From positions 124,001 through 188,000 of the forward strand of contig NZ_QYOS01000025.1 in the NCBI RefSeq assembly GCF_003605195.1: 64,000 bases of DNA. The letters are read 5' to 3'. How positions within the stretch are numbered: the first letter of the stretch is position 1; every line of letters starts with the position of its first letter. Origin of the DNA: Aurantiacibacter odishensis. GTDB taxonomy: Bacteria > Pseudomonadota > Alphaproteobacteria > Sphingomonadales > Sphingomonadaceae. The notes beneath the pieces are model-generated. The model was not told where the DNA came from. It was given only the letters and a program-made list of their open reading frames with translations, and did no database searches. The position numbers and the translations under genes were made by a program. This document shows positions 17,494-26,810 of the stretch, piece by piece.

Positions 17494-18660
17494 ATGAAGA
17501 TGGTGACCGAGCAATTCCAGCAGCAGATCGAGACCGCCGCCCGGCTGGCGAAGGCCAGTACCTCGCGCCCGCTTGAACTTGCGGTCGTGCTGCCGACGCT
17601 GAACGAGCGGGGCAATATCGCCCCGATGGTGGAGCGGCTGGAAAAGGCCCTTGGCCCGTCTGGCTGGGAAGCGGTTTTCGTCGATGACAATTCGCACGAC
17701 GGCACAGCGGAGGAAGCGCGCCGCATCGGCCAGACCGATCCGCGCATCCGCGTTATCCAGCGCATCGGCAGGCGCGGCCTCGCCAGCGCCGCGATCGAGG
17801 GCATGTGCGCAACCGCCGCGCCTTTCGTCGCCGTAATGGACGCCGATCACCAGCACGACCCTGCTCTGCTGAACGAAATGCTGGAAGCGGTGAAGTCGGG
17901 GGAATACGATCTCGCCTATGCCAGCCGCTTCGCCGTTGGCGGCAATGCCGACGGCCTGTCGAGCAAGGGCCGGGAGACGGGCAGCCGCCTCGCCAACGCG
18001 CTCGCTCGCAAGCTGACCGGCACCGAACTGACCGACGCGATGAGCGGCTTTTTCCTCCTGCGCACCGAGCAGTTGCGCAAGCAGGCAGCGGGCCTTTCGG
18101 GCATCGGTTTCAAGATCATGCTGGATATCCTCGCGACCGCCCAGCCACGGCTGAAAGTAAAGGAATTCCCGTTGAAATTCGCCGAACGCCTGAGTGGAGA
18201 GAGCAAGCTGGACAACGGCGTGGTCGTGGATTTCGTCGCCGGACTGCTCGATCGCTACCTCGGTCGCTGGATCCCCGTCCGCTTCGCCCTGTTCGGCATG
18301 GTCGGCGGGCTGGGCGTATTCGTGCACATGGCCGTCCTCGCGGTGCTCTACTGGCCGGACGAGATCGGCTTCGGCTGGGCGCAGGCGATTGCCACGATGG
18401 TGGCGATGACGTTCAACTTCTGGCTCAACAACCAGCTCACCTACCGCGACAAGAAGCTTGGCGGGCCGAGCGATATGTTCTGGGGTTGGGTGAAGTTCTG
18501 CGGGGCCTGCGCGGTAGGCGCCTTTGCCAACGTGGCCGTCGCCACCGTGCTGAACGACGAGGGGCTGGTCTGGTGGGCCGCCGCGCTTGTCGGCGTGGCG
18601 ATCGCATCGGTCTGGAACTATGCGCTATCGAGCAAGTTCGTCTGGGGCCGTTTCCGCTAG
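17494..18660 (+). CDS. polyprenyl-phosphate glycosyltransferase (DPM-synthase-like GT2) fused to GtrA-like membrane domain
   Basis: A 388-residue two-part protein. Residues about 28-240 form a GT2 dolichyl-phosphate-mannose-synthase-like domain (LAVVLPTLNERGNI, the DxD region VMDADHQHDP at 114-123, then the GFFLLR segment). Residues about 255-388 form a GtrA-like domain with four membrane helices and NNQLTYRDKK between them. It probably makes polyprenyl-phosphate-mannose or -glucose and flips or presents it. A PMT-type glycosyltransferase encoded close by could use this donor. Confidence 0.9.
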   Translation: MKMVTEQFQQQIETAARLAKASTSRPLELAVVLPTLNERGNIAPMVERLEKALGPSGWEAVFVDDNSHDGTAEEARRIGQTDPRIRVIQRIGRRGLASAAIEGMCATAAPFVAVMDADHQHDPALLNEMLEAVKSGEYDLAYASRFAVGGNADGLSSKGRETGSRLANALARKLTGTELTDAMSGFFLLRTEQLRKQAAGLSGIGFKIMLDILATAQPRLKVKEFPLKFAERLSGESKLDNGVVVDFVAGLLDRYLGRWIPVRFALFGMVGGLGVFVHMAVLAVLYWPDEIGFGWAQAIATMVAMTFNFWLNNQLTYRDKKLGGPSDMFWGWVKFCGACAVGAFANVAVATVLNDEGLVWWAAALVGVAIASVWNYALSSKFVWGRFR

Positions 18661-18794
18661 GATTGGCCCGCGCGCATCAAGTCATTTTGTTGCCAGAACG
18701 TATGCGAGAAAGCTTAGTCCCAAGCAATAAATGTGAACACTTTGTTGCGTGAAGAAAAGGCCGGAGCAGGTTTAACCATATACTTGGCCATTCC

Positions 18795-18823
18795 TTGCTT
18801 AACACCGGGTTTCACTGTATCTT
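18795..18823 (+). promoter_or_regulatory. predicted sigma-70-type promoter of the 95-residue gene
   Basis: TTGCTT (18795-18800), a 17-nt spacer and TATCTT (18818-18823), in a visibly AT-rich 187-bp gap. The palindrome TTGCA-G-TGCAA follows where transcription should start, and the GTG start is at 18848. Confidence 0.5.
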
Positions 18824-18847
18824 TTGCAGTGCAACAAGAGGGAATCA

Positions 18848-19135
18848 GTGGCCTTGGCCAAGTCTATCGAAGCCTACGTCGACAATCGGGGTCATCTGCA
18901 CATGACGCCGAAGAGCGCGGTGATCGGCGATATTGCCGCCGCGCTCGGCCGCGTGGGTGACGAAGGTGGCCTGACCGAGGGCGTTGCCCGGCTGATCCTG
19001 GAAAAGCGCGCGGAGATCGAGCAGGCCTTTGCCGATCTCGACACGATGGACGAACGCGAGCCTGTGCGTATTGACCAGAGCGAGGCCGGCACCGTCGAAG
19101 TGTTCGACCTCGAAGACCGCCGCAAGAAGGGCTAG
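18848..19135 (+). CDS. conserved hypothetical protein
   Basis: A 95-residue soluble, acidic, mostly helical protein without signal or membrane segment (SAVIGDIAAALGRVGDEGGL, LILEKRAEIEQAF). The GTG start at 18848 was preferred because GAGGG lies just upstream and the sequence before it looks like promoter. Function unknown. It sits between two genes for polyprenyl-phosphate sugar use and overlaps the convergent PMT gene by 4 bp. Confidence 0.65.
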   Translation: MALAKSIEAYVDNRGHLHMTPKSAVIGDIAAALGRVGDEGGLTEGVARLILEKRAEIEQAFADLDTMDEREPVRIDQSEAGTVEVFDLEDRRKKG

Positions 19136-20418
19136 CGCCAGCCTTCGGTCCAAGCCCATTTCAGGAAGTCCTGCGGGTCTTCCAGCGGGGCCGCTGTCAG
19201 GATTGGGAACCAGTAGAGGAAGAACCCCAGCGCGCCCAGCGTCAGCACCGCCGGGACGAGCCGCTCGCCACGCTGCCAAAGGCGTTCCACGCCCAGCGCC
19301 AGCGCTGCGCTGACCGCCATTCCGGCGAGGAAATAGTGGAAATAGAACTGCACCGCCTTGGGTGCGACGATCCACAGGCCGAGGCTCGCCACGTAAACCA
19401 CCACCAGCGCAATGCAGTCCCATCGCGAAGCTTCGGCGCGGCTGACCCAGGCGGTCCACGCGCACCACGCCATCGCGATCAGGCCGAACCACATCGTCAC
19501 CGGGTTGCCGATCAGCATGACGCCGCGCATCGCGCCGTCCACCGGTTCGTAGAGATACCAGATCGCCCGGCGGTTTATCACCCAGTCCCACCACTGGCTC
19601 TGGTAGGGGTGGGCCTCTGGCACCTGCGTTTGCAGGGCCAGCATGTGTCGGTGCAGTTCGACCAGGCCGGAGGGATCGCCGCCCGGCGTGCTCCAGTAGA
19701 GGAACGGCCAGAACGACGCGGCATAGACCAGCAGCGGCACGAGGCCGAGCCACACGCCCGCTTCCCACAGCGTCATCCCCCGGACGGGCGCGCCGCGTGC
19801 CGACATCACCAGCCGTCGCCGCCCCGCTGTCCAGCGCGCGGCGAGGAAGGCGAGGCCGGGCAGCACTGCGAGCGGGATGGCGTTCCATTTGGATGCCATA
19901 GCGCAGCCCAGCGCCACCCCGGCGATCGCGAGGCGCCAGCGGGCGGTCTCGTTCTCTCGCAAGGCCCCTGCAAACATCCACGCCGCCAGCATCAGGAAGG
20001 CGACCATGAACACGTCCAGCATGGCGATGCGCGCATGGATGAAGAGGACGAAGTTGGTGGCGACGAACAGCCCGGTCAGCACGCTGGCCGCTCGCGAACA
20101 ACCGGCAAACCACATCGCGCGCATCGATGCGAACAGCGCCAGTGTGCCCGCCACCACGCTGAAGATGCGCCAGCCGAAAGGCTCGTCCCCGAACAGGGCG
20201 ATGCCGGCGGCGATGATCTGCTTCGCCAGCGGCGGATGCTCGACATTGGTGGCCTGCGCCAGTTCCAGTACGGCGCGGGCGGCGGGCAGGTAGTGCACCT
20301 CGTCGAAATAGGGCGTGGTCGGAATGCCGAGCCGCACGAGGCAGGCGAGCAGGAAGGCCAGCGCTATCGCGCCGTTCCAGAAGATCGGATCTCGGGGATG
20401 GCTGGGCACGGCGCTCAT
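19132..20418 (-). CDS. PMT/GT39-family phospholipid carrier-dependent glycosyltransferase
   Basis: Multi-pass membrane glycosyltransferase of 428 residues, related to dolichyl-phosphate-mannose-protein mannosyltransferases. The first external loop has the acidic signature TPYFDEVHYLPAARA with NVEHPPLAKQ downstream, which fits the GT39 catalytic Asp-Glu. About ten helices follow. It should transfer a sugar from a polyprenyl-phosphate carrier to protein or lipid outside the membrane. The likely donor-making enzyme is encoded on the opposite strand at 17494-18660. Confidence 0.87.
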   Translation of the reverse strand: MSAVPSHPRDPIFWNGAIALAFLLACLVRLGIPTTPYFDEVHYLPAARAVLELAQATNVEHPPLAKQIIAAGIALFGDEPFGWRIFSVVAGTLALFASMRAMWFAGCSRAASVLTGLFVATNFVLFIHARIAMLDVFMVAFLMLAAWMFAGALRENETARWRLAIAGVALGCAMASKWNAIPLAVLPGLAFLAARWTAGRRRLVMSARGAPVRGMTLWEAGVWLGLVPLLVYAASFWPFLYWSTPGGDPSGLVELHRHMLALQTQVPEAHPYQSQWWDWVINRRAIWYLYEPVDGAMRGVMLIGNPVTMWFGLIAMAWCAWTAWVSRAEASRWDCIALVVVYVASLGLWIVAPKAVQFYFHYFLAGMAVSAALALGVERLWQRGERLVPAVLTLGALGFFLYWFPILTAAPLEDPQDFLKWAWTEGWR

Positions 20419-20495
20419 TGCTTCGGAGGGTTAATGACCCATTCCGCCAAGAGCAATTGGCAAATGGCTGCTGTCCCCCTAAACGCACAGCCGCA

Positions 20496-21716
20496 ATGAA
20501 AAAGACGACCGGAACAGACCCCGCCATCACCGCCAAGTGGCGTCCCGCGACGCAGGCCGTGCGCGCCGGCACGCACCGCAGCGAGCATGGCGAGACGAGC
20601 GAGGCGCTCTACCTCACCAGCGGCTTCACCTTCGACAGCGCGCAGGAAGTGGCCGCGCGTTTCGCGGGCGAGGCGCAGGGGATGCAGTACTCGCGCTTCA
20701 AGAACCCCACGGTGGAGATGCTGCAAAGCCGCATCGCCGCGATGGAGGGGGCGGAGGCGTGCCTGGTGCAGGCAAGCGGCATGGCCGCGATGACGAGTTC
20801 GCTCCTGTGCATGCTTTCCGCGGGCGATCACGTGGTGGCGGGCCGCGCGGCCTTCGGTTCGTGTCGGTGGATCCTCGACAACGTGCTGAACCGTTTCGGC
20901 ATCACCCACACTGCGATCGACGGGACGGACAACGCCGCCTGGGAAGCCGCCGTGCAGCCCAACACCAAGGCGTTCTTCTTCGAAACGCCGGCCAATCCGA
21001 CGATGGACCTGGTGGATCTGGAATTCGTCTGCGGCCTCGCGAAGTCGAAGGGTATCACCACCATCGTCGACAATGCCTTTGCCACGCCCATCCTCCAGCG
21101 CCCGATGGATTTCGGCGCGGACGTGGTGGCCTATTCGGCAACCAAGCTGATGGACGGGCAGGGCCGCGTTATGGCGGGCGCGGTGTGCGCAAGCCGGGAA
21201 TGGATCGAGGAGAAGCTCTCCCCGTTCCAGCGCAACACCGGGCCAATCTGCGCGCCGTTCAACGCCTGGGTGGTGATGAAGGGGCTGGAAACCCTGCCGC
21301 TGCGCGCGCCTGCACAAAGCGCCAATGCGCTGCAGGTGGCACAATTCATTGAAGATCGCGGCCTGCGCGTGCTGCATCCGTGGCTCCCCAGCCACCCGCA
21401 GCACGAACTGGCCAGGCGCCAGATGGTGGCGGCAGGTCCGATCTTCGCTTTCTTCGCGCCCGGTTCGGGAGATCAGGCGAAGGAAAAGGCCATGGCCATC
21501 TGCAACGCGCTGGAGCTGGTCGATATCTCCAACAACATCGGCGATGCGAAAAGCCTGATGTGCCACCCGGCCACCACCACGCATCACAACATGGGCGCAG
21601 AAGGGCGCGCAGCCGCAGGTATCGAGGACGGGATGCTGCGGATCAACGTGGGACTGGAAGATCCGCTGGACCTGATCGAGGATATCGGTCAGGCGCTCGA
21701 CAAGGCTGGGGTTTAG
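20496..21716 (+). CDS. metZ: O-succinylhomoserine sulfhydrylase
   Basis: PLP enzyme of the Cys/Met metabolism family, 406 residues, that joins sulfide to O-succinylhomoserine to make homocysteine. The PLP lysine is K217 in DVVAYSATKLMDGQG. Other family blocks are MQYSRFKNPTVEMLQ, FFETPANPTMDLVD and the C-terminal CHPATTTHHNM. The start is ATG 20496, divergent from the PMT gene with 77 bp between. No SAM-riboswitch consensus was found in that gap. Confidence 0.93.
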   Translation: MKKTTGTDPAITAKWRPATQAVRAGTHRSEHGETSEALYLTSGFTFDSAQEVAARFAGEAQGMQYSRFKNPTVEMLQSRIAAMEGAEACLVQASGMAAMTSSLLCMLSAGDHVVAGRAAFGSCRWILDNVLNRFGITHTAIDGTDNAAWEAAVQPNTKAFFFETPANPTMDLVDLEFVCGLAKSKGITTIVDNAFATPILQRPMDFGADVVAYSATKLMDGQGRVMAGAVCASREWIEEKLSPFQRNTGPICAPFNAWVVMKGLETLPLRAPAQSANALQVAQFIEDRGLRVLHPWLPSHPQHELARRQMVAAGPIFAFFAPGSGDQAKEKAMAICNALELVDISNNIGDAKSLMCHPATTTHHNMGAEGRAAAGIEDGMLRINVGLEDPLDLIEDIGQALDKAGV

Positions 21717-21779
21717 TTCGGGGGTTTAGGACGAAAGTCCCCTTGTAGCGACCTGCAAAGGCGCTACCTTGTGGGCGTA

Positions 21780-22196
21780 ATGACTGACTCCGCCCTCTCC
21801 TCGCTTTTCCAGCACACGGCCATCACGGCGGGCATTACCGTTCGCGTCGCCGTCAGCTTCATGCCGGAGCAGTCGCGCGTGGGCGCGGGCCGCTGGTTCT
21901 GGGTCTATCACATCCGCATCGAGAACGGCAGGGACGAGACCGTGCAGCTCAAGAGCCGCCACTGGCGCATTACCGACTCGAACGGCATGGTGAACATCGT
22001 CGACGGCGAGGGCGTGGTGGGGGAAACCCCGGTGCTGGCCCCCGGCGAAACGCACGATTACGTGTCCGGCTGCGAACTGGCGACCAACATGGGCGCGATG
22101 GAAGGACATTACACCTTCATCCACACAGACGGTTCGCAGTTCGAAGTCGCGATCCCGTACTTCCCGCTCGCTGCGCCTGCGGATAGCAGTGTGTAG
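21780..22196 (+). CDS. apaG: ApaG domain protein
   Basis: A 138-residue ApaG fold (immunoglobulin/fibronectin III-like). Signature blocks are RWFWVYHIRIENGRDETVQL, SRHWRITDSNG, VVGETPVLAPGETHDYVSGC and MEGHYTFI. In enterobacteria ApaG is linked to cobalt/magnesium resistance; its molecular role is unsettled. ATG 21780 lies 63 bp after metZ, so co-transcription is possible. A mosaic palindromic repeat follows its stop. Confidence 0.92.
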   Translation: MTDSALSSLFQHTAITAGITVRVAVSFMPEQSRVGAGRWFWVYHIRIENGRDETVQLKSRHWRITDSNGMVNIVDGEGVVGETPVLAPGETHDYVSGCELATNMGAMEGHYTFIHTDGSQFEVAIPYFPLAAPADSSV

Positions 22197-22197
22197 C

Positions 22198-22456
22198 TTG
22201 TTTTTCGATTGCGCCTCCGCGCAATCGTCCTCGCTAGACGCGCTCCGCTACGCTGCGCGCCCGCTGCGGGCGGGCGTTCGCCCTTGCGACGCGCTAGTCG
22301 CGCGCCGTACCTCGAAAAACCTCTGACCGCTGGAGCTGGCTCGGTCTGCGACTAGCAGACCGCAAGCCCGAACGGGCGCCCGCAGGTGCCGCGCAGTCCG
22401 TAGGACGGAGCGAATAGCACCGAGGACGATCCGGCGGAGGCCGGATCGAAAAACAA
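22198..22456. repeat. mosaic palindromic intergenic element
   Basis: About 260 bp bounded by a perfect 12-nt inverted repeat: TTGTTTTTCGAT (22198-22209) and ATCGAAAAACAA (22445-22456). Inside are perfect hairpins: CGATTGCGC/GCGCAATCG (22206-22227), CGGTCTGC/GCAGACCG (22342-22362) and CGATCCGGC/GCCGGATCG (22427-22448). A further TCGAAAAAC copy lies at 22312-22320. No gene is credible here. It resembles a REP/MITE-like unit and may also serve as terminator for apaG and the convergent M14 gene. Confidence 0.7.
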
Positions 22457-22473
22457 ACAATCCCGCGAACTCC

Positions 22474-25074
22474 TTACCTCACCCTGCTCGGCGCCACGAT
22501 CACCGCGTTGGCCAGCAGCATGTCCAGCCCGTCCATGTAGCCGCGCACGGTCGGATCGTGGGCGAAGCCGATGGCTAGGCCGCGGCCGCTGGGCTGGGCG
22601 AGCATGTAGGGCTTGAACGCCATCTGGCGGCGGTTCTCGTCCCACACGTAGCCCGACGCGACGAGTTCGTCGGCCGCGGCATAGCGGACCACGTTCACCC
22701 CGTCCGTCAGGCTGAGCGGGGTAAGGATCAGCGAGCCGTCGGCGAACACCGTGGGGGCGCTGCCGTCATACCCTGCGGCGAGGAAGTTCTCCGGGTCCAC
22801 TTCGGTGTTGAGCAGCGCGCCCGGCAGCGTGTCCGGGCGGCGCGTTGGGTCGGCGATGGCGTTGCGGTAGTCGTCCACGCTCTCGATCGCGGTGCCGGGA
22901 GCGGTTTCGCCCTCGGCCTCCTCCTCTTCCGGGTCGCCGCCCAGCACGGTTTCCGCGCGGGTGGAGAACAGGGCGTCGTCGCCGCCGGCAAAACTGCCAA
23001 GCGCGCCGCCGAAAGCCACCAGCACGCCGCCGTCGCTGACATAGTCGGCAAGGGCCGAGCGGGCGGCGGAAGGCAGGTCATAGCTGTCCGCCACCACGAT
23101 CACGTCCCAGTCGGAAAGGTCGGCGCGGGCGATGGAGCCGCTGCGGATGGGCGCGACCGGCAGGCCGAAGCGCTGCTCTATCACGTAGCGGGCCGAGCCT
23201 GTGGAAAGCGGCGAGACGCCGTCGTCCCACACCATCGCGATGGTGGGCGCGGAAAGGCGCACGAAGCTGTCGCTGCCAAGGTTCGGACCGGTGTCCACCC
23301 AGCCCGATTCAAGCGCCACGGTCTCGGCCCCGATTGCGTTCGCCAGCGTCAGGAGGCCGTCCAGAGAGCCATCATTGTCGGCCAGCGTGAAGACCACGGT
23401 GCCGCGCGGAAAATCCCGCCCGCCGACGGCAAAGGCGGTGTCGGTTGACCGGCCCACGATGCCTGCCTTCATCGCTTCGCCCACCAGCCGCACCTGGCCG
23501 CTGTCGGTCCACGGCACGGCGACGCCGAAGGCACCCGGCGCGCTGGCGAGGGCGGGGATGGGGCTGTCCGCCACCACCGCAGTTCCGGCAGACGCGCTGG
23601 AACACTGCGCCACGTCCAGTCCGCTCATCTGCCCGACGGACCATGCGGTCGTGTCGTAGATTTCGTGCGGCAGATCGATGGCGCGGCGGTCCTCCTGCCC
23701 CTCGATGAAGTCGGCGGGCAGGGCGATATCCTCGTCCAGCAGGCTGCGGATCAGCCGCGCGGTGGGCTGGCGCATCGATACAGAGAGGTAGCCTTGCGGG
23801 TAGGAGCGGCCGCAGGCGCTTGCGGGGCCGTTCACGCGGCCCACGGCAATGCCCTGGTGCGCCAGCCTGCGGGCCAGCGCCTCGGCGTTCCAGCGGCGAT
23901 CCGCCAGGTCGATCACGAACCAGCCGCTTCCTGCCGCCCCATCAGCCGCGCTGCGGCGGTAGCTGGCATAGTCGGCAAGGAACATCGACGGGTTGCGGGC
24001 CACGGTTTCCGCCGTTGCCAGCGTGGTGACGAAGTGGTTGCGCACGCCTTCCGCGTAGGTCAGCAATTCGCCGTTGCGGCGTTCCCATACGAGGCCGCGC
24101 GAGCTCGCCTGCTCGAACGTCATGGCGATGGAGCCGTTCAGCGTCGGCCAGGTGTCGCCGTAGCCGGGGTAGAACGCGTCGAACACCTCGCGGGTAAAAT
24201 AGGGCACGCCCAGCCGGTCCAGCCAGCTTGCGATATTGCGGCCCAGAACCACCTGCTTCTGCCGCTGGTCGGCGGTGATGTAGGGGTTGAAGGGATCGGC
24301 GCTGGGCGGGAAGAAGTAGGTCTCGTCGCCGCCCATCTCGTGCGCGTCAACCAGCACCACGGGCTGCCAGTCGCGCACGGCGGCGATTTTGCCCTGCGTT
24401 TCGGGCTGGGTCAGCGCGAACCAGTCACGGTTGAGGTCGAACAGGTAGTGGTTGAACCGCCCGCCGGGCCACGGTTCGTCATGGCCTGCCGTTGCGCGGT
24501 TGGGGGAGGGGGCGATGCCCAGCTGCTGGTAATAGCTGTTCGTGAAACGCGCACGCCCGTCCGGGTTTTGCATCGGGTCGATGATGACGACGGTTTGGGA
24601 AAGGATCGTCTCGACCAGTTCGTCGCCCTGTGCTGCCAGCAGGTGATAGGCCAGCGCCAGCGCCGCATCCGAACTGCTGATCTCGTTGCCGTGCACGCCG
24701 TAGCTGAGCCACGTCACCGGAACGCTGTCCGGCCCCGGCGCGCCGCCACTGGCAATACGCTGCATGTCGGCCTGGATCGCGTCGATCCGCGCCATGTTCT
24801 CCCGGCTGGAGATGACCGCGTAGACGAGCGGGCGGCCTTCCCAGCTGGTGGCATATTGCACCAGCCGCATCCTGTCGGGCGCGGCTTCGGCCAGTTCTTC
24901 CATGTAGCCTGTCACCACGTCGGGCCGGGTGATCTGCTCTCCCGAACGGTGCCCCGCCACCTGTTCCAGCGTGGGAATGTCGGCATCGAACGTGCCTTCG
25001 AGGAAGCTCTGCGCAGAGGCAGGCGCGGCAGGCATCAGTGCGGCGGCTAAGAGGCCGAGCAAGTGGCGGATCAT
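22474..25074 (-). CDS. M14 family zinc carboxypeptidase, exported
   Basis: Large M14 metallopeptidase of 866 residues with signal peptide MIRHLLGLLAAALMPAAPASA. The zinc ligands are H128 and E131 in GVHGNEISSSDAA and H245 in VLVDAHEMGG; substrate-binding FDLNRDWF is also present. A long C-terminal region includes a glutamine-amidotransferase-like segment (ADSYDLPSAARSALADYVSD). It probably trims peptides in the periplasm. ATG 25074, with GGGAG upstream, was chosen over an earlier in-frame start. Confidence 0.9.
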   Translation of the reverse strand: MIRHLLGLLAAALMPAAPASAQSFLEGTFDADIPTLEQVAGHRSGEQITRPDVVTGYMEELAEAAPDRMRLVQYATSWEGRPLVYAVISSRENMARIDAIQADMQRIASGGAPGPDSVPVTWLSYGVHGNEISSSDAALALAYHLLAAQGDELVETILSQTVVIIDPMQNPDGRARFTNSYYQQLGIAPSPNRATAGHDEPWPGGRFNHYLFDLNRDWFALTQPETQGKIAAVRDWQPVVLVDAHEMGGDETYFFPPSADPFNPYITADQRQKQVVLGRNIASWLDRLGVPYFTREVFDAFYPGYGDTWPTLNGSIAMTFEQASSRGLVWERRNGELLTYAEGVRNHFVTTLATAETVARNPSMFLADYASYRRSAADGAAGSGWFVIDLADRRWNAEALARRLAHQGIAVGRVNGPASACGRSYPQGYLSVSMRQPTARLIRSLLDEDIALPADFIEGQEDRRAIDLPHEIYDTTAWSVGQMSGLDVAQCSSASAGTAVVADSPIPALASAPGAFGVAVPWTDSGQVRLVGEAMKAGIVGRSTDTAFAVGGRDFPRGTVVFTLADNDGSLDGLLTLANAIGAETVALESGWVDTGPNLGSDSFVRLSAPTIAMVWDDGVSPLSTGSARYVIEQRFGLPVAPIRSGSIARADLSDWDVIVVADSYDLPSAARSALADYVSDGGVLVAFGGALGSFAGGDDALFSTRAETVLGGDPEEEEAEGETAPGTAIESVDDYRNAIADPTRRPDTLPGALLNTEVDPENFLAAGYDGSAPTVFADGSLILTPLSLTDGVNVVRYAAADELVASGYVWDENRRQMAFKPYMLAQPSGRGLAIGFAHDPTVRGYMDGLDMLLANAVIVAPSRVR

Positions 25075-25178
25075 GATAACTCCCGGAAATCCCTGATGCG
25101 GGAGCATTGTGACCAAGCACGTCCCCGGTCAAGCCGCTTGCGGCGCACTGTCACCATGGCTTAGAGGCAGCTTCACCG

Positions 25179-25970
25179 ATGAAACGCACACACCTGCCCC
25201 TGAACGCCCTGCGCGTTTTCGATGCCGCTGCCCGGCACCTGTCGTTCACCCGCGCGGCGGACGAGCTTGCGGTGACGCCGGCGGCCGTCGGCCAGCAGAT
25301 CCGCGCGCTGGAAGATGTGCTGGGGGTGGTCCTGTTCCGCCGCACGTCGAAGGGGCTGGAACTGACGGACGAGGCCGAGGCCGGTCTCGATTCGCTGCGT
25401 GACGGATTCCTGAAGTTCGAGGAAAGCGTGCAGGCGATGCAGGCGGGGCAAAGCTCCTCCAACTACGCGATAGCCTGCCCGCGCGAATTCTTTGCCCAGT
25501 GGCTCGCCCCGCGGCTGGCGGCTTTCCGCAAGGCCAACCCGGAAATCACCGTGCAGCTGACAGCAGATGAGAACGCCGACTTCACCGAGGCCAATCTCGA
25601 CCTTGCCATCCGGCTGGTGGAAGGGCCGGGCGAACTCGAAGGCGCGCAACTGGTAAACGGCTGCAAGGTCATGGTGGCAGCACCGGGCGCGCCCGATGCG
25701 TGGATCAGCTGGCCCACCTACGAAGCGCCCGAAGGCGCTGAGGTCGCGCTGCAAGTCGGCAATGCCGGACAGGTTTTGTCCTCCGCCATCGCCGGGATCG
25801 GCCGCGCCTGGTTGCCCCTGCCGCTGGTGGAGGAAGCCCTGGCCGACGGCAGGCTGGAAGCCTTGCAGGAACAGGAAGACTGCCGCCGCGCCTACTGGCT
25901 GGTCGCCCCGCGTCCCCAGTGGCGGCAGAAGAAAGTTAAGGCGCTCGTGGAGTTTCTGACGGGCGGCTGA
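25179..25970 (+). CDS. LysR family transcriptional regulator (GcvA-like)
   Basis: A 263-residue regulator. The winged helix-turn-helix spans about 8-66 (LNALRVFDAAARHLSFTRAA, LAVTPAAVGQQIRALED, FRRTSKGLELTDE), followed by a periplasmic-binding-protein-like effector domain. The N-terminus is closest in style to GcvA. It is divergent from the M14 peptidase gene with 104 bp between starts; LysR proteins often control the divergent neighbour, so the peptidase is a possible target. The effector is unknown. Confidence 0.9.
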   Translation: MKRTHLPLNALRVFDAAARHLSFTRAADELAVTPAAVGQQIRALEDVLGVVLFRRTSKGLELTDEAEAGLDSLRDGFLKFEESVQAMQAGQSSSNYAIACPREFFAQWLAPRLAAFRKANPEITVQLTADENADFTEANLDLAIRLVEGPGELEGAQLVNGCKVMVAAPGAPDAWISWPTYEAPEGAEVALQVGNAGQVLSSAIAGIGRAWLPLPLVEEALADGRLEALQEQEDCRRAYWLVAPRPQWRQKKVKALVEFLTGG

Positions 25971-26020
25971 GCGCGCCGCTTGGGAAGCGGGTCATTCGCC
26001 GCCGCCAGCGTAATTTGCTG

Positions 26021-26800
26021 CTACTGCGCCTTCCGTGCATTCGCGGATTGACTGATCGCGCGGTTTAACAGCGATTGGGATATGAGAGGGCGGATCACCA
26101 GCGCGACGATGTCGATCAGTATGTGCGCGGCCATCGGTTTCACAATGGAGCCGCTCGACAGGTAGAGCCATGCCATCAATGCGCCCACTCCGGTGGTTGC
26201 CAGCACGCCTTTCCAGCCCTGATACCAGTGCGCAATCCCGAAGGCGGCCGTCGAAATAACGAGAGAGGCGGAGACGCTGCCGGTCGCTTCCAGCGCCAGC
26301 AAGGGCAGCGCGGCGCGGTAGAAAATTTCTTCGCTGATACCGGCGTTCACCGCCAGCGGAATGCACCAGGCCAGCTCCTTTCGGTTGCGCGGCAGAAGGG
26401 CCTCTATGTCTCCGGTCACAGGCTGGCTCGCTTTCTTCAAGCGGTACCGCCAGACGATCGCCGAGATAGTAAGGCCCAGGGCTATGCCAGCCGCCATGCC
26501 AAGGGACTTTTCGAGGCTGGAGCTTTCCGATGATGGTTCGGGCAAGACGCGTTCGATAGATCCTGCGAATTCGGCGGGCAGAATCCACAGGGCATCGAGC
26601 TTTCCAAGGGCAAGCAAGATCGCCACGCCGCCGATGCCGAACAGCACGAATGGCACGAGCGTCCACTGGCGATAGAAGCGGATGCGATGGGCGCTGTCGT
26701 CCAGCTGCCTGAAAGCTGCGTAGTCGTGCGAATCCCGCCAGGACATCCACGTCAGACCGGCAAGGGCGGCCAACAGAACAAGGCTTGCGGGATGGTTCAT
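26021..26800 (-). CDS. CPBP family intramembrane glutamic protease
   Basis: A 259-residue polytopic membrane protein. The CAAX-protease/bacteriocin-processing signature is present: SEEIFYRAALPLL (EExxxR) around residue 168, then FGIAHWYQGWKG and a terminal segment AHILIDIVALV with the third conserved His. It may process peptides or act in bacteriocin self-immunity; the substrate is unknown. ATG 26800 was chosen because GGAGAG lies 5-10 nt upstream. The frame continues upstream through three palindromes, which read more naturally as operators. Confidence 0.85.
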   Translation of the reverse strand: MNHPASLVLLAALAGLTWMSWRDSHDYAAFRQLDDSAHRIRFYRQWTLVPFVLFGIGGVAILLALGKLDALWILPAEFAGSIERVLPEPSSESSSLEKSLGMAAGIALGLTISAIVWRYRLKKASQPVTGDIEALLPRNRKELAWCIPLAVNAGISEEIFYRAALPLLALEATGSVSASLVISTAAFGIAHWYQGWKGVLATTGVGALMAWLYLSSGSIVKPMAAHILIDIVALVIRPLISQSLLNRAISQSANARKAQ

Positions 26801-26810
26801 GCGGCTCTCC

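Noticed and set aside
20419-20495. SAM-II-type riboswitch before metZ
   Set aside because: The gap is only 77 bp. It has a GGCTG/CAGCC pairing, but the expected conserved loop sequences (GATTT-like and GCTAAA-like) are absent.
22198-22456. Reading frames within the palindromic element
   Set aside because: They are Arg/Ser/Gly-rich artefacts of GC-rich palindromes with no start context.
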